Positions 25,569 to 36,100 of a DNA stretch of 64,000 bases are shown one piece after another (the stretch's first letter is position 1; each line of letters opens with the position of its first letter). The stretch covers positions 1 to 64,000 of the forward strand of contig CAVZGE010000006.1 of NCBI GenBank assembly GCA_963774745.1, written 5' to 3'. The position numbers and the translations under genes are program-made. The notes beneath the pieces were generated by a model that did no database searches, was not told the DNA's origin, and saw only the letters and a program-made list of their open reading frames with translations. This stretch comes from Prado023 sp963774745. GTDB lineage: Bacteria; Actinomycetota; Actinomycetes; S36-B12; CAIYMF01.

Positions 25569-26633
25569 TCACCCGGCCGCTGAGTCGAATAGCCCGGCCG
25601 CCCTCGGCAGGCGCACCGAGATTGCGGCGCCGTGCCCCTCAACGGACTGGACCTCGACAGCTCCCTGCTGAGCCTGGACGAGTGCCCTCACGATTGGCAG
25701 GCCCAGCCCCGACCCGTGGGTCCCAGTCGCCGACGCACCCCGCCAGGACCGGTCGAAGACGTGCGGCAGCTCCTCAGCGCGGAACCCCGGTCCGTTGTCC
25801 GACACCTCCAGCACCCCGAAACCGTTGTCGATCCCGACTCGGACGCTGACCCGATCGCCGGGACGGCAGTAGAGCACCGTGTTGGCCAGGAGGTTGCCCA
25901 CCACCTGGTGCATCCGGTCGGCATCTGCAATGACCCAGACCTCACGGTCAATGTCCCGGTCGACCAAGAGCCCAGCCGCCTCCATCGACCCCTGGCGAGC
26001 GGCCAGGGCGAGGTTCGCGACGTGGGCAAGCTCAACCACGGCGAGGTGGAGCTGAACGCCCGCCGACTCAGCCTCCGACAACTCGGACAGATCGTTGACG
26101 ATCCGCCCCAGCCTCGTGGCCTGGTCATGAAGTGCCGCCAACGTCGCCAGATCGGCCGGGACCAGGCCGTCGCGGAGCTCCTCGAGCCCGATCTGCAGCG
26201 CGGTCAGCGGCGTGCGCAACTCGTGGGCGATGTCGGCGGTGAGCTGACGCCGGGCGGCCTCCGACCGTTCGATCTCCTCGGCCGCTGCATTCAGCGCCAT
26301 GGTGAGGTCGGCGAACTCGGGGGGCCCGAGATCCTCAGGACGCGCCGAGTGGTCACCGGCGGCGAACCGGCGGGCGGTCTCGATGTACCCGTCGATGGGG
26401 CGGGTCAGCCGGCGCGCCATGACCACCGAAAGGGTGGCCGCCGTCACCAGCGCGACCGCCGTGGCGGCCAACAGCCACGGCGGTGAGACGGCGTCGTCCG
26501 GATGCGGTGGGTCGGCCACGAGGTGCGGTACGACGGTGCCGACGAACAGGACCGCCAGCGAGGCGGCGGAGACCAACAGGATTACCCCCGCGAGCCGACG
26601 GCCCAGCCGTCCGAGGCGCCAGCGGTCACTCAT
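25569..26633 (-). CDS. HAMP-type sensor histidine kinase (OmpR partner)
   Basis: This 354-residue kinase has two membrane helices (LAGVILLVSAASLAVLFVG and LLAATAVALVTAATLSVVMA) around a very short extracytoplasmic loop, a HAMP linker (RRLTRPIDGYIETARRFAAG), a HisKA box with phospho-acceptor His (LTADIAHELRTPLTAL) and an HATPase domain (QVVGNLLANTVLYCRPGD, VSDNGPGF, GSGLGLPIVRAL). ATG 26633 overlaps the regulator gene by 8 bp. The tiny loop suggests it senses a membrane state or partner protein rather than a large ligand. All catalytic boxes are intact. Confidence 0.92.
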   Translation of the reverse strand: MSDRWRLGRLGRRLAGVILLVSAASLAVLFVGTVVPHLVADPPHPDDAVSPPWLLAATAVALVTAATLSVVMARRLTRPIDGYIETARRFAAGDHSARPEDLGPPEFADLTMALNAAAEEIERSEAARRQLTADIAHELRTPLTALQIGLEELRDGLVPADLATLAALHDQATRLGRIVNDLSELSEAESAGVQLHLAVVELAHVANLALAARQGSMEAAGLLVDRDIDREVWVIADADRMHQVVGNLLANTVLYCRPGDRVSVRVGIDNGFGVLEVSDNGPGFRAEELPHVFDRSWRGASATGTHGSGLGLPIVRALVQAQQGAVEVQSVEGHGAAISVRLPRAAGLFDSAAG

Positions 26634-27309
26634 CGGCCGCCAGCCCAAGCCTGTACCCGAACCCGACGACCGTCTGGACAACGTCCTGCCCGTCAGGGCC
26701 CAGCTTGTGCCGCAGGTTCTTCACGTGCGAATCGACGGCTCGCTCGTAGCCGTCGAACGTGTAGCCGCTGATCCGCTCGACCAGCTCGCGGCGCGTGAAC
26801 ACCCGACCCGGGGCACTGGCAAGGGCGAGCAGCAGACCCCATTCGTGCGGAGTCACGGCCAGGTCGTGTCCGGCGAACGTGGCACGGTGACCCGCCTCGT
26901 CGATGCGGAGCCGACCCCCACCGAACGACCCGCCCGCCGTAGGCTCCCGCGACCCACCTACTCGGGCCAGCACCGCACGAACCCGCAGCACCACCTCCGT
27001 GGGACTGAACGGCTTGACCACGTAGTCGTCGGCTCCCATGCGCAGACCGGCGATCCGGTCGTTGACACCCGTGCGCGCGGTGAGCACGATCACCGGGATG
27101 TTCGGGACCGTGCCGGCCAGCACATCCATCCCGTCGATGTCCGGGAGCCCCAGGTCGAGCAGGACCAGGTCCGGCCGGATGCTCTCGATGAGGCGCAGCG
27201 CCTCGGCGCCCGTGGCAGCCGTCAGCACCGAGAGACCAGCGCGCTCGAGGTAGCGCCGCAGGGCTTCGCGGATGTCCCGCTCGTCCTCGACCACGAGCAC
27301 GGTCTCCAT
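26626..27309 (-). CDS. OmpR/PhoB-family response regulator
   Basis: This 227-residue regulator has a receiver (VLVVEDERDIREAL, phospho-acceptor Asp in LVLLDLGLPDIDG, Lys in YVVKPFSPTE) and a winged-helix DNA-binding domain (LAVTPHEWGLLLALASAPGR; ERAVDSHVKNLRHKLG; VVGFGYRLG). ATG 27309 is chosen because a -10 box sits just upstream and the receiver begins METVLVVEDE; longer in-frame starts add an unrelated leader. It heads a two-gene operon with the kinase. Nearby secreted-protein genes are possible targets. Confidence 0.92.
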   Translation of the reverse strand: METVLVVEDERDIREALRRYLERAGLSVLTAATGAEALRLIESIRPDLVLLDLGLPDIDGMDVLAGTVPNIPVIVLTARTGVNDRIAGLRMGADDYVVKPFSPTEVVLRVRAVLARVGGSREPTAGGSFGGGRLRIDEAGHRATFAGHDLAVTPHEWGLLLALASAPGRVFTRRELVERISGYTFDGYERAVDSHVKNLRHKLGPDGQDVVQTVVGFGYRLGLAADE

Positions 27310-27315
27310 GAGTTC

Positions 27316-27321
27316 ATTGTG
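27316..27321 (-). promoter_or_regulatory. -10 box of a leaderless regulator transcript
   Basis: CACAAT on the minus strand ends 6 nt before ATG 27309 with no ribosome-binding site between them, suggesting leaderless expression. Confidence 0.4.
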
Positions 27322-27523
27322 CGCCTCGAGGGCGACAGATCCCCGACGGTCCGGCGGGACCGTCCCCGGCACAGCCCCGGAGATGAGCGACGTCATCGAC
27401 CCTCCTCGACGGGTTCTCGTGCGGTGGAGTCCGGGCGCCCTGGGTCTGGCGCCTGATCCCACTGCGATTGCGAGGCGGCTGCGGGGTCAGCTGCTCCCAA
27501 CCGACCCCGCAGCCGGTGACCGG

Positions 27524-28435
<912 letters not shown>

Positions 28436-28713
28436 CTGATCCTCCTCATCGCCACGGACTCGCGGGAGTCTCCCGTCTGATGAGCCCAGGACCTGCCCCT
28501 CGGTGCGCACGCACCTCGCGGCGTTCGTCCCGCTTCCAGACTCACACCGGGGCAGTGTCAGGAGCATGCAGTTCCTGTGACGATCATGTGGAGGTGCTTC
28601 CAGGGCACCGCAGCCTGACTCTCGGCAGGCCTACACAGCAGGGCAGCCGAGGTAAGTCGAACCTGCCGGACTGTTCCGCCTCCCGCCGGCATGCACTCGT
28701 GGAGGGCGCAGGA

Positions 28714-29361
28714 TCAGGGAACGAGCGGCTTCACGTCGTCCTTCGTGGTGAGGGTCTTCGCCGGGTCGATGTCGATGATCTTGACGCATTCACGGACCGG
28801 TTTGACGTTGCCGATGTTCAGACGCTTGCGGGTCTGGGTGGACCAGTCCCAGCCGTTGGGGTAGGTGTATCCCGTCACGTCGGCGGTCGAGATGCACAGG
28901 TAGGCCCTCTTCGACGTGGCGAGCACGGACTTCATCGCTTGAGCCTCCGCGGCGGTGAACTGGTGGGTGGACTGGTAGTAGGTGTTCACCTTCGACCCTG
29001 TGACCTTCGGCTGGAGCGTCACCGTCGTGATCGCCGTCCCTGGAATGAGGTCGGTGCCCCGGACCTTCTTCGAGTAGGCGTCGAGCGTGACGCTGATCGT
29101 GGGCAGGGGGGGATTCATCCGCTCGTACCGCACGGTCGCCCGGAGAGTGAGGGGACGGACGCTCATCGTCGTGCCGTCGGCGATGCTCACGTCGAAGACG
29201 TTCAGCGGGGTGTGGCCCGCGATGTTCACGACCTGCAACACGGGCTTGTCATTGGACTTCCTACCAGGAGCAGCTGTTGCACCGGCGACTGAGCCCAGGA
29301 CCAGGGCGCCCGCAGCAGCGGCGACAAGAAGGGTGCGCATTCCTTTCCCAGTTGTGTTCAT
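28714..29361 (-). CDS. Secreted protein, function unknown
   Basis: This 215-residue exported protein has a signal peptide (MRTLLVAAAAGALVLGSVAG, cut near ATAAPG). The mature part begins KPVLQVVNIAGHTPLNVFDV, contains YYQSTHQFTAAEAQAMKSVL and two Cys (AYLCISTADV; RECVKIIDI). ATG 29361 is used; ATG 29340 is an alternative, and neither has a strong ribosome-binding site. No family was recognised. It is upstream of the polyglycine protein on the same strand with about 280 bp between, which holds no gene. Confidence 0.7.
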   Translation of the reverse strand: MNTTGKGMRTLLVAAAAGALVLGSVAGATAAPGRKSNDKPVLQVVNIAGHTPLNVFDVSIADGTTMSVRPLTLRATVRYERMNPPLPTISVTLDAYSKKVRGTDLIPGTAITTVTLQPKVTGSKVNTYYQSTHQFTAAEAQAMKSVLATSKRAYLCISTADVTGYTYPNGWDWSTQTRKRLNIGNVKPVRECVKIIDIDPAKTLTTKDDVKPLVP

Positions 29362-29567
29362 ACCTTCACGGTACGGCCGCGGAAATCGCCCCGGTAGGGC
29401 CACACGTCCGCGCACAACCCCGCGGGCGGCTAAGGAATGGCTAGGCACCCAATAACTCGAGACTCAACCGCTTCTCGTCGCGGGCCGAGGAGAAGACGAC
29501 ATCCCCCCGCGAGAGGCATCCCGCATCACTGGTCCCGCGGCGACGGGGACGTCAGCACCGTCACTCA

Positions 29568-29598
29568 TTGTCAGCGGGAATACCCCGGGGGGTATGCT
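29568..29598 (+). promoter_or_regulatory. Promoter with CsoR/CstR-like operator
   Basis: TTGTCA at 29568-29573 and TATGCT at 29593-29598 are 19 bp apart. The spacer and the start of the -10 hold ATACCCCGGGGGGTAT (29580-29595), arms of seven around GG. Operators of this form are bound by copper- or persulfide-sensing CsoR/CstR repressors; no such repressor gene is in the window. Confidence 0.6.
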
Positions 29599-29635
29599 TG
29601 CCTTCGAGCATCGAGCCAAGCGACGAGGTGAACCG

Positions 29636-29755
29636 ATGCCACCCCCCACCCCGAAGTGCGTCCTCGACCGGAGCCGGCCATGCAACTCGTGCGTGGCCGA
29701 CAATCCGGCTGCCTGCCCGTACCCGTACCTGCTCGGCGAGTCCCAGGCAGCATGA
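29636..29755 (+). CDS. 39-residue cysteine-rich microprotein
   Basis: ATG 29636 follows GAGGTGA at a good distance and lies just downstream of the CsoR/CstR-like promoter. The peptide has four Cys (PKCVLD, RPCNSCVAD and AACPYP), a spacing that could bind a metal or form persulfides. Its stop overlaps the next start in an ATGA, so it is translated first in a two-gene operon. I do not recognise a family. The metal/sulfur-type operator and the Cys content suggest a role in copper or reactive-sulfur handling, which is inference. Confidence 0.65.
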   Translation: MPPPTPKCVLDRSRPCNSCVADNPAACPYPYLLGESQAA

Positions 29756-30066
29756 CCGACCTCCTGCCTATAGTCGAAGAGCGGCTCGGCGAGGTCGGCC
29801 TACGCCTGACGCAGACGACCGGCGGCCAGGCGCTATGTCGCCTGGACGGGCACATGGCCTCGGCCAAGGAGCTGGAGGGCCGCATGGCTGTGCTGATGGA
29901 ACTGCGCCGCGCCCTTCGCAAGGACCCGCAGGCCGACATCACGGAGATCGCCGACCGGTGGCGGGCTGACCTGGAACGGCGCCAGGCCAATGGGGACTCG
30001 GTGTCGTGGCTGTCCTACCTGTCCGGCGGTCTGGCGGAGATCGACGCGTTGGGCAGTCACGGCTGA
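29752..30066 (+). CDS. Small cytoplasmic protein, function unknown
   Basis: This 104-residue protein is coupled by ATGA to the Cys-rich microprotein. It appears to be mostly alpha-helical (LPIVEERLGEVGLRLTQT; MAVLMELRRALRKDPQADI; ADRWRADLERRQANGDS), with a single Cys (ALCRLDG). No membrane segment or known domain is visible. It is expressed from the same CsoR/CstR-like promoter and presumably works with the microprotein. Confidence 0.65.
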   Translation: MTDLLPIVEERLGEVGLRLTQTTGGQALCRLDGHMASAKELEGRMAVLMELRRALRKDPQADITEIADRWRADLERRQANGDSVSWLSYLSGGLAEIDALGSHG

Positions 30067-30555
30067 GCCACTCCCGGGCTCGCGATTCCTGCGGCGGTCC
30101 GGGATTCACCACGGCAATCGGGGGGTGGTCGCGACTAGCTGGACGCCACCTCCAGCCGTGCTCGCGCGAACCGCAAAATCCACCGCAACGAGGCCGAGCG
30201 GCGCGCCGGAACGGCCGAACGGCCCGGGGCCATGGCGCCTTCGGCCGAGCAGGGGTGGACGACGGCGGTCGGGCTCCGCGGTCAGGCTGTGCCCGTGAGT
30301 GCCGATCCGCTGGGCTGCATCGGTGGTGCCCCACACCGGTAGCCGGGAAAACGTGCGGGGCTGCCACCCACGATGGAGCACGTCATCAGCGGGATGGCCT
30401 GCCGCGGTGGGGAGGGTCATGGCGGCGCTGCCGGTGCCGACTCGCAGTAAGCCTCGTCGCCGGCCGACTCGGCACGCCCGATGCCCCGAAAGCCAGACTC
30501 CCACCCGAGGGCTGTGGCGACTCTCCGCGGGGGACGGGACCTCGGCCGGCTCGGC
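30067..30555. other. Intergenic region without a recognisable gene
   Basis: The 490 bp between two convergent units have long open frames, but only because of GC content; none shows a domain, a ribosome-binding site or plausible composition. Either decayed coding sequence or non-coding. Confidence 0.4.
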
Positions 30556-30954
30556 TTAGCGCGCGGTGTGCACGGGCTGCTCGGGAGTCCGGCACGCGGC
30601 CGTGGCCCCTGGCAGGCGGTACCGCTGCTGGTACATGTGTGGCCCGATGGCCGCGAGTGCGTGGCGGACCCCGGGGGCTTGCATGAGCGCGCCGGCCATC
30701 CGGAACGGCGGCCGGGACATCCGTAGCAGTTCGGCGACGGACTGCGGGCCGACCACGTGGCTGCCGTCGGGCCGGACGAGCACGGGGCCACGGAGGACCT
30801 CGTCCTGCCCGATGCCGAGGGCGTCGAGATCCGCCGACTGGTAGGGGCGTACGTCGGCCGGCGGGGCCACCCGGGTCTGGATCATCGCCGCAGCCCGGTC
30901 GCAGGGGCCGCAGTCACCGTCGAAGAGCCACAGGGGGGTTCGAATCTCAGTCAT
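30556..30954 (-). CDS. DCC-family thiol-disulfide oxidoreductase-like protein
   Basis: This 132-residue protein of the DUF393 family begins with the diagnostic LWLFDGDCGPCDRAAAMI, containing the DxxCxxC (DGDCGPC) redox motif of a thioredoxin-like fold, then a C-terminal region PVLVRPDGSHVVGPQSVAEL. It lacks a signal peptide. ATG 30954 abuts a long palindrome that carries a CsoR/CstR-like operator, and TATAGT sits 6 nt upstream, so transcription is probably leaderless and metal- or persulfide-controlled. The family is thought to be thiol-redox active, but physiological partners are unknown. Confidence 0.85.
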   Translation of the reverse strand: MTEIRTPLWLFDGDCGPCDRAAAMIQTRVAPPADVRPYQSADLDALGIGQDEVLRGPVLVRPDGSHVVGPQSVAELLRMSRPPFRMAGALMQAPGVRHALAAIGPHMYQQRYRLPGATAACRTPEQPVHTAR

Positions 30955-30990
30955 GTCACCACTATATACCCCCGGGGGTATAGTGGTGAC
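30955..30990. promoter_or_regulatory. Long palindromic operator centred on CCCCC/GGGGG
   Basis: The core TATACCCCCGGGGGTATA (30965-30982) is a perfect 18-bp palindrome. With one TA insertion the symmetry extends to GTCACCAC/GTGGTGAC at the outer ends, 36 bp in all. It resembles the operator at 29580. TATAGT is present on both strands, so promoters could fire in both directions; no gene follows on the plus strand. Confidence 0.65.
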
Positions 30991-31090
30991 ATCCCGCATC
31001 GGCCCCGTGGCGCCATGAGGTCACGGTGGTGCTGCGTTGGGCGCCGCGGGGAGCAGTGCCTGGGGCGCCCGCCTTGACCTGCCCCACTTC

Positions 31091-31200
31091 GCCGCGTAGC
31101 GGCCTAGTACAAGGCGGTGTTCACCCGTCCATGGACGCAACTGTGGGCGGCCGTTCACGCGGCTCATCTCACCCGCCGCACAAGGACGCAGGGGGACGAA
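31091..31200 (+). repeat. Interspersed repeat, copy 5 (part A)
   Basis: It begins GCCGCGTAGCGGCCTAGTAC, continues GTTCACCCGTCCATGGACGC and CTGTGGGCGGCCGTTCAC, then diverges. Part B is absent. Confidence 0.75.
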
Positions 31201-31590
31201 AGCTCGGGGCGCTCAGCCAGCCAACCGAGGTAGTCGGCTCGCAGGGTGGCGACCCACCGGGTCCCGGCCTCGACCCGGGCGGCCCCTGATGTGGTCAAGG
31301 CGATCAACCAGCCCGGCGATGTCGCCGTCGGAGCAGAGGAAGCGGGCCGGCCGGGTCGGGGTCGGGCAGGTGCGGGTCAAGGTCAGAGTGGGTGGCCGCG
31401 GCGGCGGCCACGATCGGGACGCCGGGCAGGGCGGCCAGCCGATTGGTGCCGTGCCGGTCGAACCGGTGCCGGCGATCGGGCGGGAGGCGCGGCTGGGCTC
31501 CCGACCCTGAGTGGGTCAGGCCCCCGCCGCCCGCTGGCGCGCGGGCTGCGCGGGGGCCTCACCCGCAACAGGTATCCGTGACTCACCTCA
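31201..31590. other. Intergenic region, possible coding debris
   Basis: No intact gene. On the minus strand fragments such as RHGTNRLAALPGVPIVAAA and LTTSGAARVEAGTRWVATL sit in different frames and read like remains of a protein, but I cannot assign a family. Confidence 0.3.
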
Positions 31591-31593
31591 GGC

Positions 31594-31625
31594 GAAGGGC
31601 CAGCCCGACTCGGGGGCGGCCCTTC
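31594..31625 (-). terminator. Terminator hairpin after the haloperoxidase-like gene
   Basis: GAAGGGCC pairs exactly with GGCCCTTC, and an inner AGCCC/GGGGGC extension adds to the stem. It lies about 45 nt past the stop of the minus-strand gene at 31669. Confidence 0.65.
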
Positions 31626-31668
31626 GTCGTGCGGGCCGGAGCCGGATCATTCGTCGCTATCACCGTGG

Positions 31669-32964
31669 TCAATTATCGTCGTGATGACCGTCCCACCAGC
31701 CCCAGCGATCGGGGATCGCCCGCATCACCCGGTTCGCGGTCCTGTGACCCAGCTTGTACCCATCCTCCATCGCGTCTCGGAAGTGCAGTCCACCCCAGAT
31801 CCGGGCGTGGAAAGCGTCGTACTCGAGCGCGCTCAGCGTGGCGTAGCTGCGCTGCACGCCCCCGAACTCGAGGACGAGCGGGGTGTCGTCACCGAAGGTC
31901 CGCCGCATCACCTGCGCGAACGGTGAGGTCATGGCTGCGTGGCCGCTGGTGTAGTCGGAGTACGAGGGGTTGGGGACCAGCGCCACCCAGGTCGTCGGGT
32001 GCGGCGACGTCCTCGGGTTCCCGTCCGTAAGAGCACCGGCGATGGCCTGGAACGGCCGCCAGAATCCGACGTCGTACTTCAGTCGCCACGTCTGGATCGC
32101 CGCCGTGGCCACGGCGGCGTCGATCTGCGCGAAGAGCCGCGTCGTGGGGAGCAGTCCCATCGGCTCGGCCGCGAGCATCTTGCACACCGCTTCGCGGTAC
32201 ATCGTCACTGATGCGGCCGCGAAGAACTTGGCAATGGCAGTCTGCTCGGGGGTTCGGTCCAAGGGGAGCGAGTCGACCGCCCCGACCTTGCGCACCTCCT
32301 CGTAGTCCCGTGCGTAGGCCCGACTGGTGCGCTCGTCGGGACCATCGACCTCGACGGGCTTGACGTCGATGACCGGCTTGACGAAGCCGAGCCAGTGCAG
32401 GGCCATCGTGCCCCCGGGCGCCGGCTGCCAGGCCCCGGGAGCAGGGGCCTTTGAGTAGGGGGCCACGGTGCTTCCGTCGGCGAAGACGTTGTTGCGCCCG
32501 TCGCCCACGCGTGAGGCGATCATCTCGTCGGCGGCGGCAGCGCCGATGGTGACACCGACGGCCTCCTTCCTGCCGTCAGGGACCGGCATGAGGCTGGCGG
32601 CCAGATCCGCGGCGAGCGCCGTGGCCGACGCGGGGAAGTACTCGAGAAGCACGTCGTGGGCAGCTGTGGCGACCGCGGCGGCAGCCACGTGCGTGCCACG
32701 CTGCTCGGCCTTGACCGCGGCGTCGTGCACCGCGAGCGAGGTGAACGCGAGGTACAGCGCACCGTCCGGGGGCGCCTTGGCCCCCTCGGTGTAGACGGTC
32801 CGGATCGCCGTTCGCTGCCAGGAGACCGCGGTCGACGCGGCGAGGTCCCCCGATTCGGACGAATCTCCACCATGCGCAACGGCCGGCCCAGCGAACGGGA
32901 CGGCGAGGAGGGGGACCAGCAGGACGGACGCCGCGGCCGCGGCGGTTGGGCGAGGTAGGGACAT
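31669..32964 (-). CDS. Secreted vanadium-dependent haloperoxidase-superfamily protein
   Basis: This 431-residue protein has a signal peptide (AAAAASVLLVPLLAVPFAGP, cut near AVAHG). The all-helical body ends with the vanadate/phosphate-binding triad of the VHPO/PAP2 superfamily: K and R in KYDVGFWRPFQAI, SGH in YSDYTSGHAAM, and the R-x5-H of ARIWGGLHFRDAMEDG. Such enzymes oxidise halides with peroxide or hydrolyse phosphate esters; which applies is not decided by the motifs. ATG 32964 is used, with AAAGGTG about 8 nt upstream; a much longer reading to 33924 lacks signal-peptide logic and runs antisense to the next gene. It is divergent from the giant regulator, so that regulator may control it. 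Confidence 0.85.
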   Translation of the reverse strand: MSLPRPTAAAAASVLLVPLLAVPFAGPAVAHGGDSSESGDLAASTAVSWQRTAIRTVYTEGAKAPPDGALYLAFTSLAVHDAAVKAEQRGTHVAAAAVATAAHDVLLEYFPASATALAADLAASLMPVPDGRKEAVGVTIGAAAADEMIASRVGDGRNNVFADGSTVAPYSKAPAPGAWQPAPGGTMALHWLGFVKPVIDVKPVEVDGPDERTSRAYARDYEEVRKVGAVDSLPLDRTPEQTAIAKFFAAASVTMYREAVCKMLAAEPMGLLPTTRLFAQIDAAVATAAIQTWRLKYDVGFWRPFQAIAGALTDGNPRTSPHPTTWVALVPNPSYSDYTSGHAAMTSPFAQVMRRTFGDDTPLVLEFGGVQRSYATLSALEYDAFHARIWGGLHFRDAMEDGYKLGHRTANRVMRAIPDRWGWWDGHHDDN

Positions 32965-33147
32965 GGACGGGCACCTTTCTGCTCTGGGTGTAGGTGCGAC
33001 GCTGCCGCAGGGCCCTGACAGATCGCTGACGATCCGTCGACGGTCCGTCGACACAGAGGCAGCGGGACCGACGGGCAGGAGGTCAGGCCCGGTCTGCTGC
33101 CCTTTCCGTTGCTCGCCACCAGGCGCTACCCTCGACAGGAGGTGAGC

Positions 33148-36100
33148 ATGGGTGGAATCTCGGCTCGGCCCGGTGCGTCGTCGGTGGACGCCGCGGCAAC
33201 CTTCGATGTGCTCGGGCCCTTGGAGGTCAGGGTTGGGACGAGCCGTCTGGAGATCCGCGGGCCTCAGGAACGCGCGGTGCTGGCTCTGCTTCTCACTGCC
33301 CCTGGCCGGGTGTTCTCCATCGGTGAGATCGTCGCGGGGCTGTGGGGGGACCGACCCCCGGGCGGGGCGGAGAACACTGTCATGTCTTACGTCTCGCGGC
33401 TGCGCCGTGGCATGGCTGACGGTGTCGCCACCACGGTGGTCACCCGCCGACCCGGTTACCTCGTCGCGATCGCACCGCACCAGGTCGACGCTGAGCGCTT
33501 CCGCTCCCTGGCCGGGCGAGGTCACCGCGAGCTCGATGCCGGTCGACCGGAACTCGCGGCCGAGAGCCTGCGCGAGGCGTTGTCGCTGTGGCGGGGCGAG
33601 GCGTACGCAGAGTTCGACGCCCCCTTCGCTGTCGCGGAGCGCGGGGTGCTCGAGGAGCTGCGGGTTGCGGCGCTGGAGGACCGCGTGTCGGCGGGGCTCG
33701 ACATCGGCGGAGGTGCGGACCTGATCGCCGAGCTCGAGGCCCTCGTGGGTGCTCACCCGCTGCGCGAGGGGCTGTGGGCCGGGCTCATGACGGCGTTCTA
33801 CCGGTCCGGGCGACAAGGGGATGCGCTCCGGGCCTATCAGCGCGCGAGGGCCTGCTTGGTCGAGGAGCTCGGGGTCGAGCCCGGGGACGAACTGCAGAAT
33901 GTGCACGCCATGGTGCTCGCGCACGACCCGCGATTGCTCGGACCCGCTGTAGGTAGCGCCAGGTTACGACCCGGCTTGACCATCGGGCCGGCCTTCATCG
34001 GCCGGGCCCGCGAGCTCGGGCTGCTCGACGACGCCTACCACCGGGCCACGGCCGGCTCGAACGTGCGGATGCTCATCACCGGCGCACACGGGATGGGCAA
34101 GACGCGTGTCCTTGCCGAGCTCGCGCAGCACGTGCAGGCGGCCGGCGGCACCGTCATCAACGACCCGGACCGACTCGGGGTGGACCCCGACCCGAGTGCC
34201 GCGCCCGTGCTCCTCGTGCTCGACGACCTGCAGCGCTGCTCCGTCGCAGACCTCGCCTTGCTCGCGGAAAGGCTGACGGCCCGGGTAGGCCCAGCACTCG
34301 TGGTGGCGGCCTGCGTCTGGGACGAGCTGGCCCCCGAGCGCGCCGCCGTCATGGACGGCCTCTTTCCCGGCCGGCTGCCACTGCCCCCGTTGGGCGCTGC
34401 GGAGATCACCCAGCTGGTGGAGCTCTACGTCCCTCCCCCAGAGGTCGCGGAGGCGCTCGAGGCGGCCGAGATCGTGGCGACGGCAGGCGTTCCGCTGCAA
34501 CTGCACGCGGCGGCAAGCCGCTATGGGGAGCGGCTCTTCTCCGAGCGCATCGGGACGAGCGCCCAGGCAATCCCCGGTCCGCGTCGGCGGCTCGCGCAGT
34601 CCCGGGCACAGGTCGCCGACGGAGTCGCCGAGCTCGCCCGGTTGCGTTCGTTGCGCCAGGCGCACGCCGGCGCAGACACCGCCCGGCGCCTGTGCCCGTT
34701 CAAGGGATTGGCGTTCTACGACGTTGACGACTCGCCGTATTTCGCGGGACGGGAGCGGCTCGTGGCTCGACTGGTTGCTCGGGTCGTGGACGCGCCACTG
34801 CTCGCCGTCGTGGGCGCGTCGGGCACCGGGAAGTCGTCGGTCGTGCGCGCCGGCCTGGTGGCCGGAATCCGCGCGGGGCTGCTTCCGGGCAGTGAACGGT
34901 GGCACGTCGTGGTGACGACACCGGCGCGTAAGGCCCCCGACCTGCCCCCGGCGGGGCTGCTCGGCACGGCGCCTCGGACGTTGCTTGTCGTCGACCAGCT
35001 CGAGGAGATGTTCACGGTCCTGCCTTCGGAGGCGCAGCCCGGGTACGCCGAGTGGCTCTCCGCAGCCGCCGAGCGGGACGACGTCACGGTCGTGGCCGCC
35101 ATCCGCTCCGACTACTTCGCCCGCGTCGTCGTGCACCGGAGGCTCGCGGACCTCGTCGCGGCGAACAGCGTGCTGGTCGGCGCGATGTCAGCCGCGGAGC
35201 TCCGGCAGGCGATCGAGGTCCCGGCGGCGGTGGCCGACCTCCACCTAGAGCCGGGCCTGGCCGCGACCATCGCCGAGGATGTTGTCGGCGAGCCGGGTGG
35301 ACTTCCGCTGATGTCCACCGCGTTGCTCGCGTTGTGGGAGCGCGGCGAGGGTCGGTCCCTCTCGCTCGCGGACTATCGCGAGACCGGTGGCGTGGCTACG
35401 GCGGTCGCGAGGCTCGCGGAAGCTGCGTACGCGCCGATGACGCCGATCCAGCAGACTCACGCTCGGCGTATCCTGCTGCGGTTGGCGGAGGTCGACGACG
35501 CCGGCGAGCCCATCAGACGGCGGGTGGCCCTGGCCGAGCTGCCGATCGACGGCGACCCGGATGCCGGGGCAGCCTTCGAACGCCTTGCGACTGGGCGACT
35601 GCTGACCGTGTCGTCGACGCACGCCGAGGTGGCCCACGAGGCGCTGCTCCGGGAATGGCCACGTCTGCGGAACTGGCTTGACGAGGACGAGGCGGGTCGC
35701 CAGCTGCGCCGGCACCTGGTCCCGGCGGCAGCGGCTTGGCAGAGCGCCGCGCGCGATCCGGGCGAGCTGTACCGGGGTCAGCGGCTGACCGCGGCCCTCG
35801 ACTTCATGGCGGACCACGGCGGTGACCTGACCGATCGGGAGAGGGACTTCCTGCGGGCCGGCCGGGACGCGGCCGAGGCGGAGGCAGCGGCCCACAGACG
35901 GTCGCAGCGGAGGCTCCGGAGCCTGGCCGCGGGGCTCGCGGTCGTCCTGCTGGTCGCCCTCGGCGCCGGGTGGGTCGCGCTCGACCGGCGCAACGAGTCC
36001 GCCCGCCTGGCCGTCGAGGCGGACGTGCGTGCCCTGCGCGCAGGGGCGCTCAGCGAGGACCGGTGGGACCTGGCACTGCTCTACGCGGCGCAGGCCTACG

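Noticed and set aside
31270..31500. Minus-strand fragments resembling a DNA polymerase or transposase
   Set aside because: Similarity is too short and split over frames to name a family.
32965..33924. N-terminal extension of the haloperoxidase-like protein to 751 residues
   Set aside because: The extension is antisense to the giant regulator, and a normal signal peptide begins at 32964.
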